Shown: piece after piece, positions 43,932 through 54,045 of the stretch
Numbering within the stretch: the stretch's first letter is position 1
Layout of the letters: the number at the start of each line of letters is the position of its first letter
NCBI GenBank assembly: GCA_964408795.1
Contig: CAYPAW010000034.1
Span: 7,403 to 71,402 of the forward strand
Direction of reading: 5' to 3'
DNA: 64,000 nucleotides
Source: JABMQB01 sp964408795
Lineage (GTDB): Bacteria; Bacteroidota; Bacteroidia; Bacteroidales; Prolixibacteraceae
Notes under the pieces: generated by a model
What the model was told of the DNA's origin: nothing
Databases searched by the model: none
What the model saw: the letters and a program-made list of their open reading frames with translations, nothing else
Position numbers and translations under genes: made by a program

Positions 43932-44888
43932 TCAAAGGGTTTCTTTAAAAAAGGAAGCCGGAACTCCGGTTGCCCCGGGTCGTATTTTAAAAAGTCCCCC
44001 GGAGAAGGGATACTGTTCCAGTTCCCGGGCATCCAGGTTCTCACGGGCTGTCGTAATATACAGGGTCTTCAGGTCTGAATCCCCAAAAGCACAGGAGGAG
44101 ACGTTTTTCGCCGGAACCTCAATTTTCCGGATTAATTCCCCGGATTCGGGATTCCAGCATGTTACGGCGTACCCTCCCCAGAGTGCAATCCACAGGTTCC
44201 CCCGGGTATCGATGGTCATCCCGTCAGGAGATCCTGATTCTTCGGGGATGTTCACTACAACCCGGGGATTACGGATTTCTCCGGTTGACGGGTTGTAATC
44301 GTAGCATACCACTTTCTGGGTTGGGGTATCGATATAGTACATCCGGGTATGATCGTTCGACCAGGTAATCCCATTTGAGATGGATACAGGATGTATCATT
44401 TTTACGGTGGTTCCTTTTCCGTCAATACGGTAAAGCGCTCCTTTGCCGCTTTCCCCGGTCAGGCTCATGGTTCCGGCCCATAACCTGCCTGAAGGGTCGC
44501 ATTTTCCATCGTTAAACCGGTTTCCGGGGACATCCGGTTCCGGATCGGCCAGCAATTGCTTGGAGCCGGTATCTATATCGATGCGGTAAATGCCCTTTTT
44601 CAGGGCAGCAACTGCAGCTCCTGAATCGGTAGGTACAATGGTTCCAATCATCTGTCCGGTCAGAAACTCTTTATGAATTCCTGTTTCCGGATGATAACGA
44701 TGAAAAATTTTTCCGGTGATATCGACCCAGTACAGTTGTTGGGTTTCATGGTTCCATATGGCACCTTCGCCCAGGGAAGAGCGGGTATCCAGGACCAGAT
44801 GGACTTCCGGTCCGGAGTCGGAACACCCGGAAAACAAACCGTACATTAGCATTACGAATATTACGTGTATGGAATGACGTGGAAACAT
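43932..44888 (-). CDS. SMP-30/gluconolactonase-like lipoprotein
   Basis: A 318-residue six-bladed propeller with a lipobox FSGC (lipidated Cys22). Typical blocks are RSSLGEGAIWNHETQQLYWVDI (the metal-binding Glu in GEGAIW), NRFNDGKCDPSGRLWAGTMS, SNGITWSNDHTRMYYIDTPTQ and PDGMTIDTRGNLWIALWGG, containing the Asn and Asp metal ligands of the family. These calcium-dependent hydrolases open sugar lactones. The lipoprotein signal would place it in the periplasm or outer membrane. Lactone substrate is inferred only. It is directly upstream of the dehydratase gene. Confidence 0.9.
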   Translation of the reverse strand: MFPRHSIHVIFVMLMYGLFSGCSDSGPEVHLVLDTRSSLGEGAIWNHETQQLYWVDITGKIFHRYHPETGIHKEFLTGQMIGTIVPTDSGAAVAALKKGIYRIDIDTGSKQLLADPEPDVPGNRFNDGKCDPSGRLWAGTMSLTGESGKGALYRIDGKGTTVKMIHPVSISNGITWSNDHTRMYYIDTPTQKVVCYDYNPSTGEIRNPRVVVNIPEESGSPDGMTIDTRGNLWIALWGGYAVTCWNPESGELIRKIEVPAKNVSSCAFGDSDLKTLYITTARENLDARELEQYPFSGGLFKIRPGATGVPASFFKETL

Positions 44889-44928
44889 AATTTTTGCTGG
44901 CTCCTCATGAAAGGATCCGTTTTTTTGG

Positions 44929-45741
44929 TTACAGTTTGTTTATCAGTTCTTTTAAAATAAGCGTCATGCGGGGTTCAATTTGTTTGGCTACTTTCTGCAC
45001 TTCTTCATGGGTAACCTCCACGATTTGTCCCGGGACGCCACTATCGGTAATGATGGAAATACCAAACACTTTCATGCCCATATGGCAGGCGGTGATCACT
45101 TCGGGTACGGTGGACATACCCACCGCATCGCCACCCAAAACACGAAACATTTTGTATTCTGCCGGTGTTTCAAAGGTAGGACCCTGGACTCCCACGTAGA
45201 CCCCTTCTTTCACTTCAAAGTCATGTTCAAAAGCGATCATCCTGGCTTTGTTTATGAGGCGGCTGTCGTAGGCAACGCTCATATCCGGGAAACGGGGTCC
45301 CAGTTCTTTGATATTGCTCCCGCGCAGGGGATGCTCGGGGAACATGTTGATGTGATCGTTGATGATCATGATATCCCCAATGTGAAACAGCGGATTCAGT
45401 CCTCCGCTGGCATTGGAAACAAAAAGATGGGTGATTCCCATCCATTTCATCACCCGGATGGGGAAAACCAATTGTTCCATGGAATAGCCTTCGTAATAAT
45501 GAAACCGACCCTGCAAAGCAACCACTTCACGATCTCCGAGCTTCCCGGTAATCAACCGCCCCATATGCCCGTCAATAGTAGCAACAGGAAATCCCGGAAT
45601 GATATCGTACGGCAAAAAGACCTGATCTTTGATCTCATCGGCCAAACCCCCCAGTCCGGTACCCAGAATAATCGCTATCTCAGGTCGATACGGGATTTTT
45701 TCTTTTATGAAAGCTGAAGTTGCTTTTATTTTCTCCAACAT
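44929..45741 (-). CDS. Purine nucleoside phosphorylase (trimeric type)
   Basis: A 270-residue phosphorylase that splits inosine, guanosine or their deoxy forms with phosphate. Motifs: ILGTGLGGLADEI (phosphate loop), GRFHYYEGYSMEQ, THLFVSNASGGLNP, YVGVQGPTFETPAEYKMFR with the base-binding Glu, and GMSTVPEVITACHMGMKV. The start ATG at 45741 gives the usual N-terminus MLEKIKATSAFI. Its first 62 bases overlap the 3' end of lpxK in another frame, an unusually long overlap. Confidence 0.95.
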   Translation of the reverse strand: MLEKIKATSAFIKEKIPYRPEIAIILGTGLGGLADEIKDQVFLPYDIIPGFPVATIDGHMGRLITGKLGDREVVALQGRFHYYEGYSMEQLVFPIRVMKWMGITHLFVSNASGGLNPLFHIGDIMIINDHINMFPEHPLRGSNIKELGPRFPDMSVAYDSRLINKARMIAFEHDFEVKEGVYVGVQGPTFETPAEYKMFRVLGGDAVGMSTVPEVITACHMGMKVFGISIITDSGVPGQIVEVTHEEVQKVAKQIEPRMTLILKELINKL

Positions 45742-46786
45742 AATTGAGAATCTTTTGATTAAACTGTCTCCCTTCCCCGTTGAGAAATTTTACTTTCACA
45801 GGCAAGCTGTATAACGATTGCATCCATTTCTTATCCGGGTTTTCCATATCCCTGAAACGGATCGCATCTTTTTCGGTCGTAAGAATGATTTTATTGCGTC
45901 CATTCATACGGGTAAACCTGTTGGTTAGGGTCTCGATGTCTTTATCCGTAAAGGTATGGTGGTCGGGGTATATTATTTCTTCGGTTGTATGGGGGAGATT
46001 CTGCAGGTATTTTTTTATCATCGCGGGAGAAGCGATTCCGGTAACCAGCAGAATGGTGTATTTCTTTTTTCCGGTAAGATCCGGGAAAGTTTTATTTTGT
46101 GCAAAAACCGGTTTGGGTTTTTCGTATTCAAAAGTGGTGAAGTACATATTTTGATAAGGTCTGAGCCGGATATTTTTCTGAAAGATCCGTCGGGCTATAG
46201 GGCTTATATCTTCCGGGCATTTGGTAACAATAATGCTATTTGCTCTGCGGATTTGTCCGGCTCCTTCCCGCAGACGGCCGGCAGGAAGCAGCCAATCTTT
46301 TTTCAGGGGGCGGTTGTAATCGATCAGCAGAATGTTAATTCCCGGTGTGATCCGGCGGTGTTGAAACGCATCATCAAGGATTACGACATCGGGGGCTGTT
46401 TCCGGGTCGGCAGCGAACAACCTTTTTACCCCTGAAACCCTGTTTTCACAAACTGCAACCGTACTTTCCGGGAATTTGTTTTTTATCTGGACCGGTTCAT
46501 CGCCTGCTTCAGCGGCTGTGGAATGCATTTCTACCAGGCGGAATCCCCTGGTTTTGCGTTTGTATCCACGGCTTAAAACGGCAACCCTGAACCGATCTTT
46601 CAACAGGTCGGTCAGGTATTCCACATGGGGTGTCTTTCCGGTTCCCCCAACCGTGATGTTCCCTACCGATATCACCGGTTGATCAAACTCCACCGACCGG
46701 AGAAGAGCAAAGTCATACATCCGGTTCCGGAAAAAAACAATGATCCCGTACACAGCAGAAAAAGGATACAGCAGAAACTTCATCAT
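45680..46786 (-). CDS. lpxK: Tetraacyldisaccharide 4'-kinase (lipid A biosynthesis)
   Basis: A 368-residue membrane-associated P-loop kinase that adds the 4'-phosphate to the lipid A precursor. An N-terminal hydrophobic helix (about 2-20) precedes the Walker A GGTGKT (47-52) in PVISVGNITVGGTGKTP. VLDDAFQHRRI is the conserved DDxxQHR catalytic motif and YPDHHTFTDKD the second conserved block. Translation may begin at the first or second Met. The C-terminal 20 residues run into the purine nucleoside phosphorylase gene. Lipid A synthesis fits with lptB and the O-antigen genes in the window. Confidence 0.95.
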   Translation of the reverse strand: MMKFLLYPFSAVYGIIVFFRNRMYDFALLRSVEFDQPVISVGNITVGGTGKTPHVEYLTDLLKDRFRVAVLSRGYKRKTRGFRLVEMHSTAAEAGDEPVQIKNKFPESTVAVCENRVSGVKRLFAADPETAPDVVILDDAFQHRRITPGINILLIDYNRPLKKDWLLPAGRLREGAGQIRRANSIIVTKCPEDISPIARRIFQKNIRLRPYQNMYFTTFEYEKPKPVFAQNKTFPDLTGKKKYTILLVTGIASPAMIKKYLQNLPHTTEEIIYPDHHTFTDKDIETLTNRFTRMNGRNKIILTTEKDAIRFRDMENPDKKWMQSLYSLPVKVKFLNGEGRQFNQKILNYVGENKSNFSFHKRKNPVST

Positions 46787-46843
46787 AACACAGCTTTTGA
46801 TGAAGCGACTAAGATATAAAATTATACACGGTTCTGTTCATCG

Positions 46844-47344
46844 TTAGGGCTCAACTTCGTTATGGCGTTTTTGAAGAGTGGATGAATCCCCGGAATTTCT
46901 TAGCATCTGAAGGCTGGTGATTTGCAGAATGGGGTGTTTCAATTCCGGAGCAATCTCTGCCAGAGGTGTCAATACGAATTTTCGTTGCGGAATGAGCGGG
47001 TGCGGAATGATCAGATCCCTGGTATGCAGGGTGAGATCATCGTAGTAAAGAATATCAATATCCATGGCCCGGGACAGGTATCCCCCGGAATTCCGTTTTC
47101 TGCCAAACAGAGCTTCAATGGCATGGATCTCTTCCAGCAATGCTTCAGGAGTCAATTCTGTTTCCAGGATAACCACCTGATTCCAGAAATTGTTCTCTGC
47201 ATGAAACCCCCAGGGTGGGGTTTCATATACCGAAGATCGGGTGGTGAGATTCCCCAAGGTTTGCTTTATGCATGCATATGCTTTGGTAAAATTGGCCGCT
47301 TTATCACCCATGTTTCCTCCCAGACTGAGATAAACCGTATGCAT
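46844..47344 (-). CDS. folK: 6-hydroxymethyl-7,8-dihydropterin pyrophosphokinase
   Basis: A 166-residue HPPK, transferring pyrophosphate from ATP to the pterin in folate synthesis. It starts with VYLSLGGNMGDK, then SSVYETPPWGF, and the metal/ATP-binding GRKRNSGGYLSRAMDIDILYYDDL and LIIPHPLIPQRKFVLTPLAEI. The ATG at 47344 removes a 35-residue hydrophobic extension without family similarity. It is convergent with nothing close and divergent from sppA. Confidence 0.95.
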   Translation of the reverse strand: MHTVYLSLGGNMGDKAANFTKAYACIKQTLGNLTTRSSVYETPPWGFHAENNFWNQVVILETELTPEALLEEIHAIEALFGRKRNSGGYLSRAMDIDILYYDDLTLHTRDLIIPHPLIPQRKFVLTPLAEIAPELKHPILQITSLQMLRNSGDSSTLQKRHNEVEP

Positions 47345-47493
47345 AGTAATTGTATATTTGTAATTCTTATTCCTTTCAGGTACCAATTTAGTGGAAATTT
47401 TAGGGAATAAAAATAGAACAACAAGAATTGAGGAGGATAAAATTATCACATCTCAGGGTATGATGAATCCCGTTATTTCAGGACATGTGCGTT

Positions 47494-47524
47494 ATCCCGA
47501 TCCCGAGGGCTATCAGGTCGGGAT
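47494..47524. repeat. Palindromic intergenic repeat upstream of sppA
   Basis: ATCCCGA (47494-47500) pairs perfectly with TCGGGAT (47518-47524), with a G/C-rich inner part. It lies about 80 bp before the sppA start. The CCCGA/TCGGG core resembles the palindromes found in the tRNA tail copies. Confidence 0.4.
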
Positions 47525-47605
47525 GAGTTTCACTGACCATGGAAATTAAACCGGCATGGATTGGATTATATGCCCGATGTACAAAATTTTAAAAATAGTA
47601 TACAC

Positions 47606-49378
47606 ATGAAAGATTTTCTGAAGTATGTTTTAGCCACGGTTGTAGGATTGCTTGTGGCAGGTATTATTGGATTTTTTCTGTTTTTTCTAATGATCAGCGT
47701 TCTTGTGTCCTCAACGGAGAAAACAATCTCTGTAAGCAATAATTCGTTGCTTGTGTTGAAATTTGAAGGGGAAATTGTAGACCGGGCACCCGACAATCCG
47801 TTTGAAAATTTGCCGATTCCGGGATTGCAGTTTGCCCGGAAGATCGGATTGGATAACATTACCGCATCACTGCAAAAAGCAGCTGTTGATGAACGCATCA
47901 AGGCGATCTATCTGGATCTGACCTACATCAACGGGGGAATGGCTTCCGTGGAGGAGATCCGGAATGCCCTGAAAACCTTTAAAGAGGAATGTGATAAACC
48001 CATTTACGCCTATGGTGAGTTGTTTGATCAAAAGGCGTATTATCTGGCCTCTGTAGCCGATAAGCTGGTCATTCACCCACTCGGAGAGATCGATTTCCGG
48101 GGCCTGGGCGGGCAGATGACGTTTTACAAAAATGCACTGGATAAACTGGGCGTGGAAATGCAAATTGTCCGGTACGGAAAATTTAAGGGAGCCGTTGAAC
48201 CCTTTATGATGGACAAAATGAGCGACGAAAACCGGGAACAAACCCAAACATATCTGAACAGCTTATGGAACCATATGCTCAAAGGTATCTCCGAAGAACG
48301 CGAAATACCGGTAGATCGGTTGAATCAGTTTGCCGATGAGGTGTTGACCTTTACTCCGGGTATGAAACTCGTGGAATATGGACTGGTGGATACAGCCAAA
48401 TACAAAGATGAGGTGCTGGATGACCTCCGCAAAATAACCGGAATAACCGGAACCCGGGGAATTCCGGTTGTCGGAGTGGCCGATTATGCCAGGGTCCCGG
48501 TCAAAGAGGCCATTCCTCCCTTTTCACGAAATAAAATTGCGGTGATCTACGCCTGTGGGGAGATTGGCATCGGCCTGGGGAATATGGGGGTTGACAGTGA
48601 AATTCTCTCGCGGGAAATTCGGAAAGTACGCCAGGATTCTACCTATAAAGCCATGGTATTACGTATCAATTCCCCGGGAGGAAGCGCTTTTTATTCGGAA
48701 ATCATCTGGCGTGAGGTTAAGCTGGCTGCAGAGGAGAAAATCCTGGTTGCTTCGTTTGGGGATATGGCTGCTTCAGGAGGATACTATATCGGGTGTCCGG
48801 CGGATACGATTGTCGCCAGTCATACGACCCTTACCGGATCCATAGGTGTCTTCGGGACCATACCCAATGCCGGAGAGCTCCTGAATGATAAACTGGGCAT
48901 CACCTTCGATGCGGTGGAAACCAATGAACATTCCAATCTGATCCCGTTAACCCGGGCTATGACACCCTACGAACGCACCCTGTTCCAGCGCTATGTCGAT
49001 GAAAGCTACCGGACATTCCTGACCCATGTTTCGGAAGGTCGCGGAATGGAAATCCCTCAGGTCGACAGCATTGGCGAAGGTCGGGTGTGGAGTGGGGAAC
49101 ATGCCCTCGAAATGGGCTTGGTGGATCAATTCGGAGGATTGAAAGAAGCCATTGAACTGGCAGCCAAAATGGCCGGACTGGATGAATACCGGACCGTTTC
49201 CCTGCCCAGGATGCCTGATCCGTTTGAAGAACTCTTCCGGACAGCTCCCAATGAATTGCGTACCCGATGGCTGAAAAAAGAACTGGGGGAAAACTATATC
49301 CATTACGAACAACTCAGGAAAGCCAAACAGATGAAAGGAATCATGGCCCGGATGCCTTACGATGTCGAAATCTATTGA
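47606..49378 (+). CDS. sppA: Signal peptide peptidase SppA (67 kDa, two-domain type)
   Basis: A 590-residue membrane-bound serine peptidase that degrades cleaved signal peptides. One N-terminal membrane helix (about 5-33) anchors it. The general-base lysine is K143 in GELFDQKAYYLAS of the N-terminal domain and the nucleophile is S390 in DMAASGGYYIGCPAD of the C-terminal domain, the Ser/Lys dyad split over two tandem domains. TLTGSIGVFGTIPNAGEL follows. The ATG at 47606 gives the conserved short cytoplasmic start MKDFLKYV. Confidence 0.95.
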   Translation: MKDFLKYVLATVVGLLVAGIIGFFLFFLMISVLVSSTEKTISVSNNSLLVLKFEGEIVDRAPDNPFENLPIPGLQFARKIGLDNITASLQKAAVDERIKAIYLDLTYINGGMASVEEIRNALKTFKEECDKPIYAYGELFDQKAYYLASVADKLVIHPLGEIDFRGLGGQMTFYKNALDKLGVEMQIVRYGKFKGAVEPFMMDKMSDENREQTQTYLNSLWNHMLKGISEEREIPVDRLNQFADEVLTFTPGMKLVEYGLVDTAKYKDEVLDDLRKITGITGTRGIPVVGVADYARVPVKEAIPPFSRNKIAVIYACGEIGIGLGNMGVDSEILSREIRKVRQDSTYKAMVLRINSPGGSAFYSEIIWREVKLAAEEKILVASFGDMAASGGYYIGCPADTIVASHTTLTGSIGVFGTIPNAGELLNDKLGITFDAVETNEHSNLIPLTRAMTPYERTLFQRYVDESYRTFLTHVSEGRGMEIPQVDSIGEGRVWSGEHALEMGLVDQFGGLKEAIELAAKMAGLDEYRTVSLPRMPDPFEELFRTAPNELRTRWLKKELGENYIHYEQLRKAKQMKGIMARMPYDVEIY

Positions 49379-49619
49379 TTCCTGAATTGCAATCCTTCTC
49401 CGGCAAACGTGAAGTTGGGATTTCTTTTTTTGATCCCATTCGCTCTCGGGATGCTCCAGGGATCGTCAAGGGGGAGGATTTTCTTTGTTTTCTTTATTCG
49501 GTGTTTGGCCGAAAACAATTATCTTCGCAAGGTGGAAAATCTCCGGGAAGATACCTGAAAAATCCCTTCTTCCATGAAAGAAGAAGGCACCTGTTCCCGG
49601 TTACTGAAAACAAGCAAAG

Positions 49620-52600
49620 ATGAAAAATTACCGATTCCTGAATATTGTGACGGGTTGGGGAGTAACCCTTATAGCTGCTGTTGTTTACCTGATGACCATT
49701 GAGCCGACGACCAGTTTCTGGGATTGCGGGGAGTTTATCACCACTTCCTACAAACTGGAAGTAGGGCATCCTCCCGGGGCTCCGATTTTCATGATTCTTG
49801 GTAATTTCTTCACCCATTTTGGAGGAGGCGCTGCCCATGCAGCCAAAATGGTCAATGTCATGTCAGCCCTGGCCAGTGCCTTTACGATTCTTTTTCTGTT
49901 CTGGACCATTACCCATTTGGCAAAACGGGTAATCTCAAAGGATACAGAACCGGCTCCCGGGCAGACCCTGGCAATTCTGGGTAGCGGTCTCGTGGGAGCC
50001 CTGGCCTATACATTCTCCGACACATTCTGGTTTTCCGCTGTGGAAGGAGAGGTGTACGCCACCTCCTCCTTATTGACCGCTGTGGTCTTCTGGGCGATCC
50101 TCAAATGGGAAAATGTGGCGGATCAACCCTATGCCAACCGGTGGTTGCTTTTCATAGCGTATATCATCGGACTCTCCATAGGGGTGCACCTGTTGAACCT
50201 GCTTGCTATACCTGCCATTGTCTTTGTTTATTATTACAAAAAATATCCGGTCACCCGGAAAGGATTTATGGTCTCTTTAATTCTTTCCCTGGTGTTGCTC
50301 GCTGTTATTATGTGGGGAATCATACCCGGGGTGGTACAGATTGCTTTTCTTTTTGAATTGCTTTTTGTGAATGGGTTCGGGTTCCCTTTCCATTCGGGGG
50401 TTCTTTTCTTCCTGCTTGCCTTGATTGCAGCCATAACCTATGGAGTTTATATAACCCATAAAAAGAAAAAAGTGGTTTGGAATACCGTCATTCTGGGGTT
50501 GACGGTCATTTTGCTGGGATATTCTTCCTTTGCGCTGATATTCATTCGTTCGGCGGCCCAAACCCCGATGGATCAAAACAGTCCGAACAACATCTATTCT
50601 TTGCAGGGTTATCTGAACCGTGAACAATACGGACAAAGGCCTTTGTGGTTCGGGCAGTACTGGAATTCACCCCTGGATCCCCAGGACCGGTATAAGGAAG
50701 GAAAACCCATTTATATCCAACGCGACGGGAAATATGTCATCAGCACCCACCGGGTGATTCCGAACTACGACCGCAAGTTTACCACTTTTTTCCCCCGCAT
50801 GTGGAGCACCATGGAACCTTTTCATGCCGATGATTACCGACAATGGGGCAAGATCAAGGGTACCCGGATCCGTCATGTGGATGAACGGGGCGAAACGGTA
50901 ACCATCATCAAACCCACCTTTGTGGAAAACCTGCGGTTCTTTTTCCGTTACCATGTCGGGCATATGTATTTCCGGTATTTCATGTGGAATTTTGCCGGTC
51001 GCCAAACCGATGTCCAAAGCCATGGAAGCCTGATTGACGGAAACTGGCTGAGTGGTGTTCCATTTGTGGATGAATGGCGCCTGGGCGACCAGGATACCCT
51101 GCCGGAACATCTGAAGAATAACAAAGCCCGGAACACCTATTATTTCCTGCCCCTGATCCTGGGAATAATCGGCATTGTATATCTCTACAGGCAGGGTAAG
51201 GAAGGCAAACAGGACTTATGGGTTATTACCCTGTTGTTTGTAATGACGGGCTTAGCCATTGTGGTTTACCTGAATCAGTATCCTCATCAGCCCCGGGAGC
51301 GTGACTATGCCTATGCCGGATCGTTCTATGCTTTTGCATTATGGATCGGACTGGGTGTACTGGGATTAACCGAAGGGTTAAAAAAATACCTTCCCATGAC
51401 GATCTCTGCAGGATTGGTAACCCTTTTATCCCTGGTTCTGGTTCCCGGCATTATGGCTGTTGAGAATTGGGATGACCACGACCGTTCCGGAAGATATACC
51501 GCCCGCGACCTGGGGGCCAATTATCTCACTACCTGCGCCCCCAATGCCATTATCTTTACCAATGGCGATAACGACACCTTCCCCCTCTGGTACAATCAGG
51601 AAGTGGAAGGCGTCGGTACCGATCAAAGGGTCTGCAATCTGAGTTACCTGCAGACCGACTGGTATATCGACCAGATGAGAAGAAAAGCCTATGAATCCGA
51701 TCCGGTTCCCTTTTCCATGACTCCGGATAAATATGTCCAGGGGAAACGCGATGTGGTCTACCTGTTAAACGATCCCCGCATAAAAGGAGCCATTGACCTG
51801 AAACAGGCCATGGATTTTGTCGCCGATGATGATCCACGGACAAAACTCTCCCAGGCCGATGATGCAGCGTATATTCCGGGGAAAGTATTAAAATTTAAAA
51901 TCGATAAGGAAGCGGTGATCCGCCATAAAGCGGTACGTCCTCAGGATTATGATAAGATTGTGGATACCATGACCATTGATCTTTCCGATAGAAATGCTCT
52001 TTCCAAGGATGAAATAATGATCCTGGACCTGATCGCAACCAATAACTGGGAACGTCCCATCTATTGGGCCATTACCGTTGGCCAGGATAAATTCCTGAAC
52101 CTCCAGAATTATTTCCAAATGGAGGGGTTTGCCTATCGCCTGGTTCCCATTGAAACACCCACTCCGGAGGACCGGATGAAATTCGGCTCGGTGGCGGAAG
52201 ATATCATGTACAAAAACCTGATGGATGGATTCACCTGGGGAAACATGAACGACCCGGAGGTATACCTCGATGAAACCAACAGACGCATGATGTCTAACAT
52301 ACGAAACAGTTTTAGCCGGCTGGCAGAAGGACTGATCGCAGAAGGGAAAAAAGATTCTGCACTGGCCGCCCTGAATTTATGCCGGGAGCTGGCCCCCCAC
52401 GAACGCGTTCCCAATGAATATTTCATGTTGGAACTGGCCGACCGGTATTTGCAACTGGATGAAACAGAAGAAGCCCGGAAAATACTGAACGAAACCTTCC
52501 AGTATTATAATGATAACCTGAGTTATTTTGTTTCTCTGGATGAACGGTTTTTGAACGCCGCCGGGGTAGCCGATGACATACAACTGGCCCTTTTTTATAT

Positions 52601-52709
52601 GCAGAAGATGGAACGCTCATGCAGAAAATATGGATTGATGGATCTATCCGTACAAATTAACCAGGCATTCCAGGATTATCTGTCCCGGATGGGACCTCCT
52701 TCCCGGTAA
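49620..52709 (+). CDS. DUF2723/GT117 family membrane glycosyltransferase-like protein
   Basis: A 1029-residue protein. The first half has about eleven hydrophobic helices with a GT-C-like start: TIEPTTSFWDCGEFI (33-39 being FWDCGEF), where the acidic residue in the first periplasmic loop is the expected catalytic Asp/Glu, then KLEVGHPPGAPIFMILGNFF. The second half is a large soluble domain followed by TPR-like helices (about 880-1000). Members resemble protein O-mannosyltransferases and are widespread in Bacteroidota, where general protein O-glycosylation occurs; direct activity is not established for this protein. The gene stands alone between sppA and purD. Confidence 0.88.
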   Translation: MKNYRFLNIVTGWGVTLIAAVVYLMTIEPTTSFWDCGEFITTSYKLEVGHPPGAPIFMILGNFFTHFGGGAAHAAKMVNVMSALASAFTILFLFWTITHLAKRVISKDTEPAPGQTLAILGSGLVGALAYTFSDTFWFSAVEGEVYATSSLLTAVVFWAILKWENVADQPYANRWLLFIAYIIGLSIGVHLLNLLAIPAIVFVYYYKKYPVTRKGFMVSLILSLVLLAVIMWGIIPGVVQIAFLFELLFVNGFGFPFHSGVLFFLLALIAAITYGVYITHKKKKVVWNTVILGLTVILLGYSSFALIFIRSAAQTPMDQNSPNNIYSLQGYLNREQYGQRPLWFGQYWNSPLDPQDRYKEGKPIYIQRDGKYVISTHRVIPNYDRKFTTFFPRMWSTMEPFHADDYRQWGKIKGTRIRHVDERGETVTIIKPTFVENLRFFFRYHVGHMYFRYFMWNFAGRQTDVQSHGSLIDGNWLSGVPFVDEWRLGDQDTLPEHLKNNKARNTYYFLPLILGIIGIVYLYRQGKEGKQDLWVITLLFVMTGLAIVVYLNQYPHQPRERDYAYAGSFYAFALWIGLGVLGLTEGLKKYLPMTISAGLVTLLSLVLVPGIMAVENWDDHDRSGRYTARDLGANYLTTCAPNAIIFTNGDNDTFPLWYNQEVEGVGTDQRVCNLSYLQTDWYIDQMRRKAYESDPVPFSMTPDKYVQGKRDVVYLLNDPRIKGAIDLKQAMDFVADDDPRTKLSQADDAAYIPGKVLKFKIDKEAVIRHKAVRPQDYDKIVDTMTIDLSDRNALSKDEIMILDLIATNNWERPIYWAITVGQDKFLNLQNYFQMEGFAYRLVPIETPTPEDRMKFGSVAEDIMYKNLMDGFTWGNMNDPEVYLDETNRRMMSNIRNSFSRLAEGLIAEGKKDSALAALNLCRELAPHERVPNEYFMLELADRYLQLDETEEARKILNETFQYYNDNLSYFVSLDERFLNAAGVADDIQLALFYMQKMERSCRKYGLMDLSVQINQAFQDYLSRMGPPSR

Positions 52710-52773
52710 AAGTCACCCCGGAGAGACAGGAGGATCGTAAATTTAGGCAGAAAACAAAAAAATAAAACGAAGG

Positions 52774-54045
52774 ATGAATATTTTGATTGTTGGCTCAGGC
52801 GGACGGGAACATGCATTGGGATGGAAGATCAACCAAAGTGAACGCTCCGGAAAGCTCTTTTTTGCCCCCGGGAATGCAGGTACTGCCGCATTGGGAGAAA
52901 ACATCCCTGTGGGAGGAACCGATTTCAAAGGCCTCAAAGAAACTATTCTGAAAAATCGCATCCGGATGGTGATCGTAGGACCGGAAGTTCCTCTCGTGGA
53001 GGGCATTCATGATTTTTTCGCTTCCGATGCGCAGCTCCGGGGTCTAAAAGTGATCGGTCCGAAACGATCCGGAGCCCAACTGGAGGGAAGCAAAGACTTC
53101 GCCAAAAGCTTTATGAAAAAATACCAGATCCCTACGGCCGGTTATCTGAGTGTAACCCAGAATACCTGGTCCGCAGGAGTGGATTTTCTGGAAACCCTGA
53201 ATCCTCCCTATGTCCTGAAAGCCGATGGACTCGCCGCCGGAAAAGGAGTGCTGATTGTGGATTCCCTGAAGGAAGCAAAAGAGCTGCTGAAAGAAATGCT
53301 GGAAGGAAAATTCGGAGAAGCCAGCCAAAAGGTCCTGATTGAGGAATTCATCCATGGAGTGGAAGTTTCGGTTTTTGTGATTACCGATGGGAAAACCTAT
53401 AAAATACTTCCGGAAGCCAAAGATTATAAACGGATAGGTGAAGGAGATACCGGACTAAACACCGGGGGAATGGGCGCCATATCACCGGTGCCCTTTGTCG
53501 ACCGGGAGTTCATGAAAAAAGTGGAAACACAGATTATTCAACCTACCATACAGGGTATTCAGACAGAAAAACTCGAATACAACGGGTTCATCTTTTTTGG
53601 CCTCGCCAATGTGGGTGGTAATCCGTATGTAATTGAGTATAATGTAAGAATGGGAGATCCGGAAGCGGAAGTAGTCATGCTGCGTATCAAATCCGATCTT
53701 GTGGATCTCCTGGAAGGCGCTGCCGACGGAACACTTGCAGAAAAAAACCTGGAACTCGATGAACGATCGGCAGCCACCGTCATGCTGGTTTCCGGAGGAT
53801 ATCCCCAACAGTATGAAAAGGGAAAAACAATCACAGGCCTTGAATGCGTCAAAGAGAGCATTCCTTTTCATGCCGGAACAAAAAAATCCGATTCCCGGAT
53901 CCTTACCCATGGGGGACGCGTGGTGGCAGTCAGCTCCTATGGCAAAAACAGAAAAGAAGCCCTGGAGACATCCTACCGGAATGCCGGAGTGATTGATTTT
54001 GAAAATAAATACTACCGTAAAGATCTGGGATTTGACCTGGTATAA
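52774..54045 (+). CDS. purD: Phosphoribosylamine-glycine ligase
   Basis: A 423-residue ATP-grasp ligase, second step of purine synthesis. It begins with NILIVGSGGREHALGWKI, then VGPEVPLVEGI, VLKADGLAAGKGVLIVD (ATP-grasp lysine), EEFIHGVEVSVFVITDGKTY and the metal-binding YNVRMGDPEAEVVMLRIKSDL. The length is normal. The stop codon TAA shares its last A with the ATG of the next gene, which indicates coupled translation. Confidence 0.97.
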   Translation: MNILIVGSGGREHALGWKINQSERSGKLFFAPGNAGTAALGENIPVGGTDFKGLKETILKNRIRMVIVGPEVPLVEGIHDFFASDAQLRGLKVIGPKRSGAQLEGSKDFAKSFMKKYQIPTAGYLSVTQNTWSAGVDFLETLNPPYVLKADGLAAGKGVLIVDSLKEAKELLKEMLEGKFGEASQKVLIEEFIHGVEVSVFVITDGKTYKILPEAKDYKRIGEGDTGLNTGGMGAISPVPFVDREFMKKVETQIIQPTIQGIQTEKLEYNGFIFFGLANVGGNPYVIEYNVRMGDPEAEVVMLRIKSDLVDLLEGAADGTLAEKNLELDERSAATVMLVSGGYPQQYEKGKTITGLECVKESIPFHAGTKKSDSRILTHGGRVVAVSSYGKNRKEALETSYRNAGVIDFENKYYRKDLGFDLV

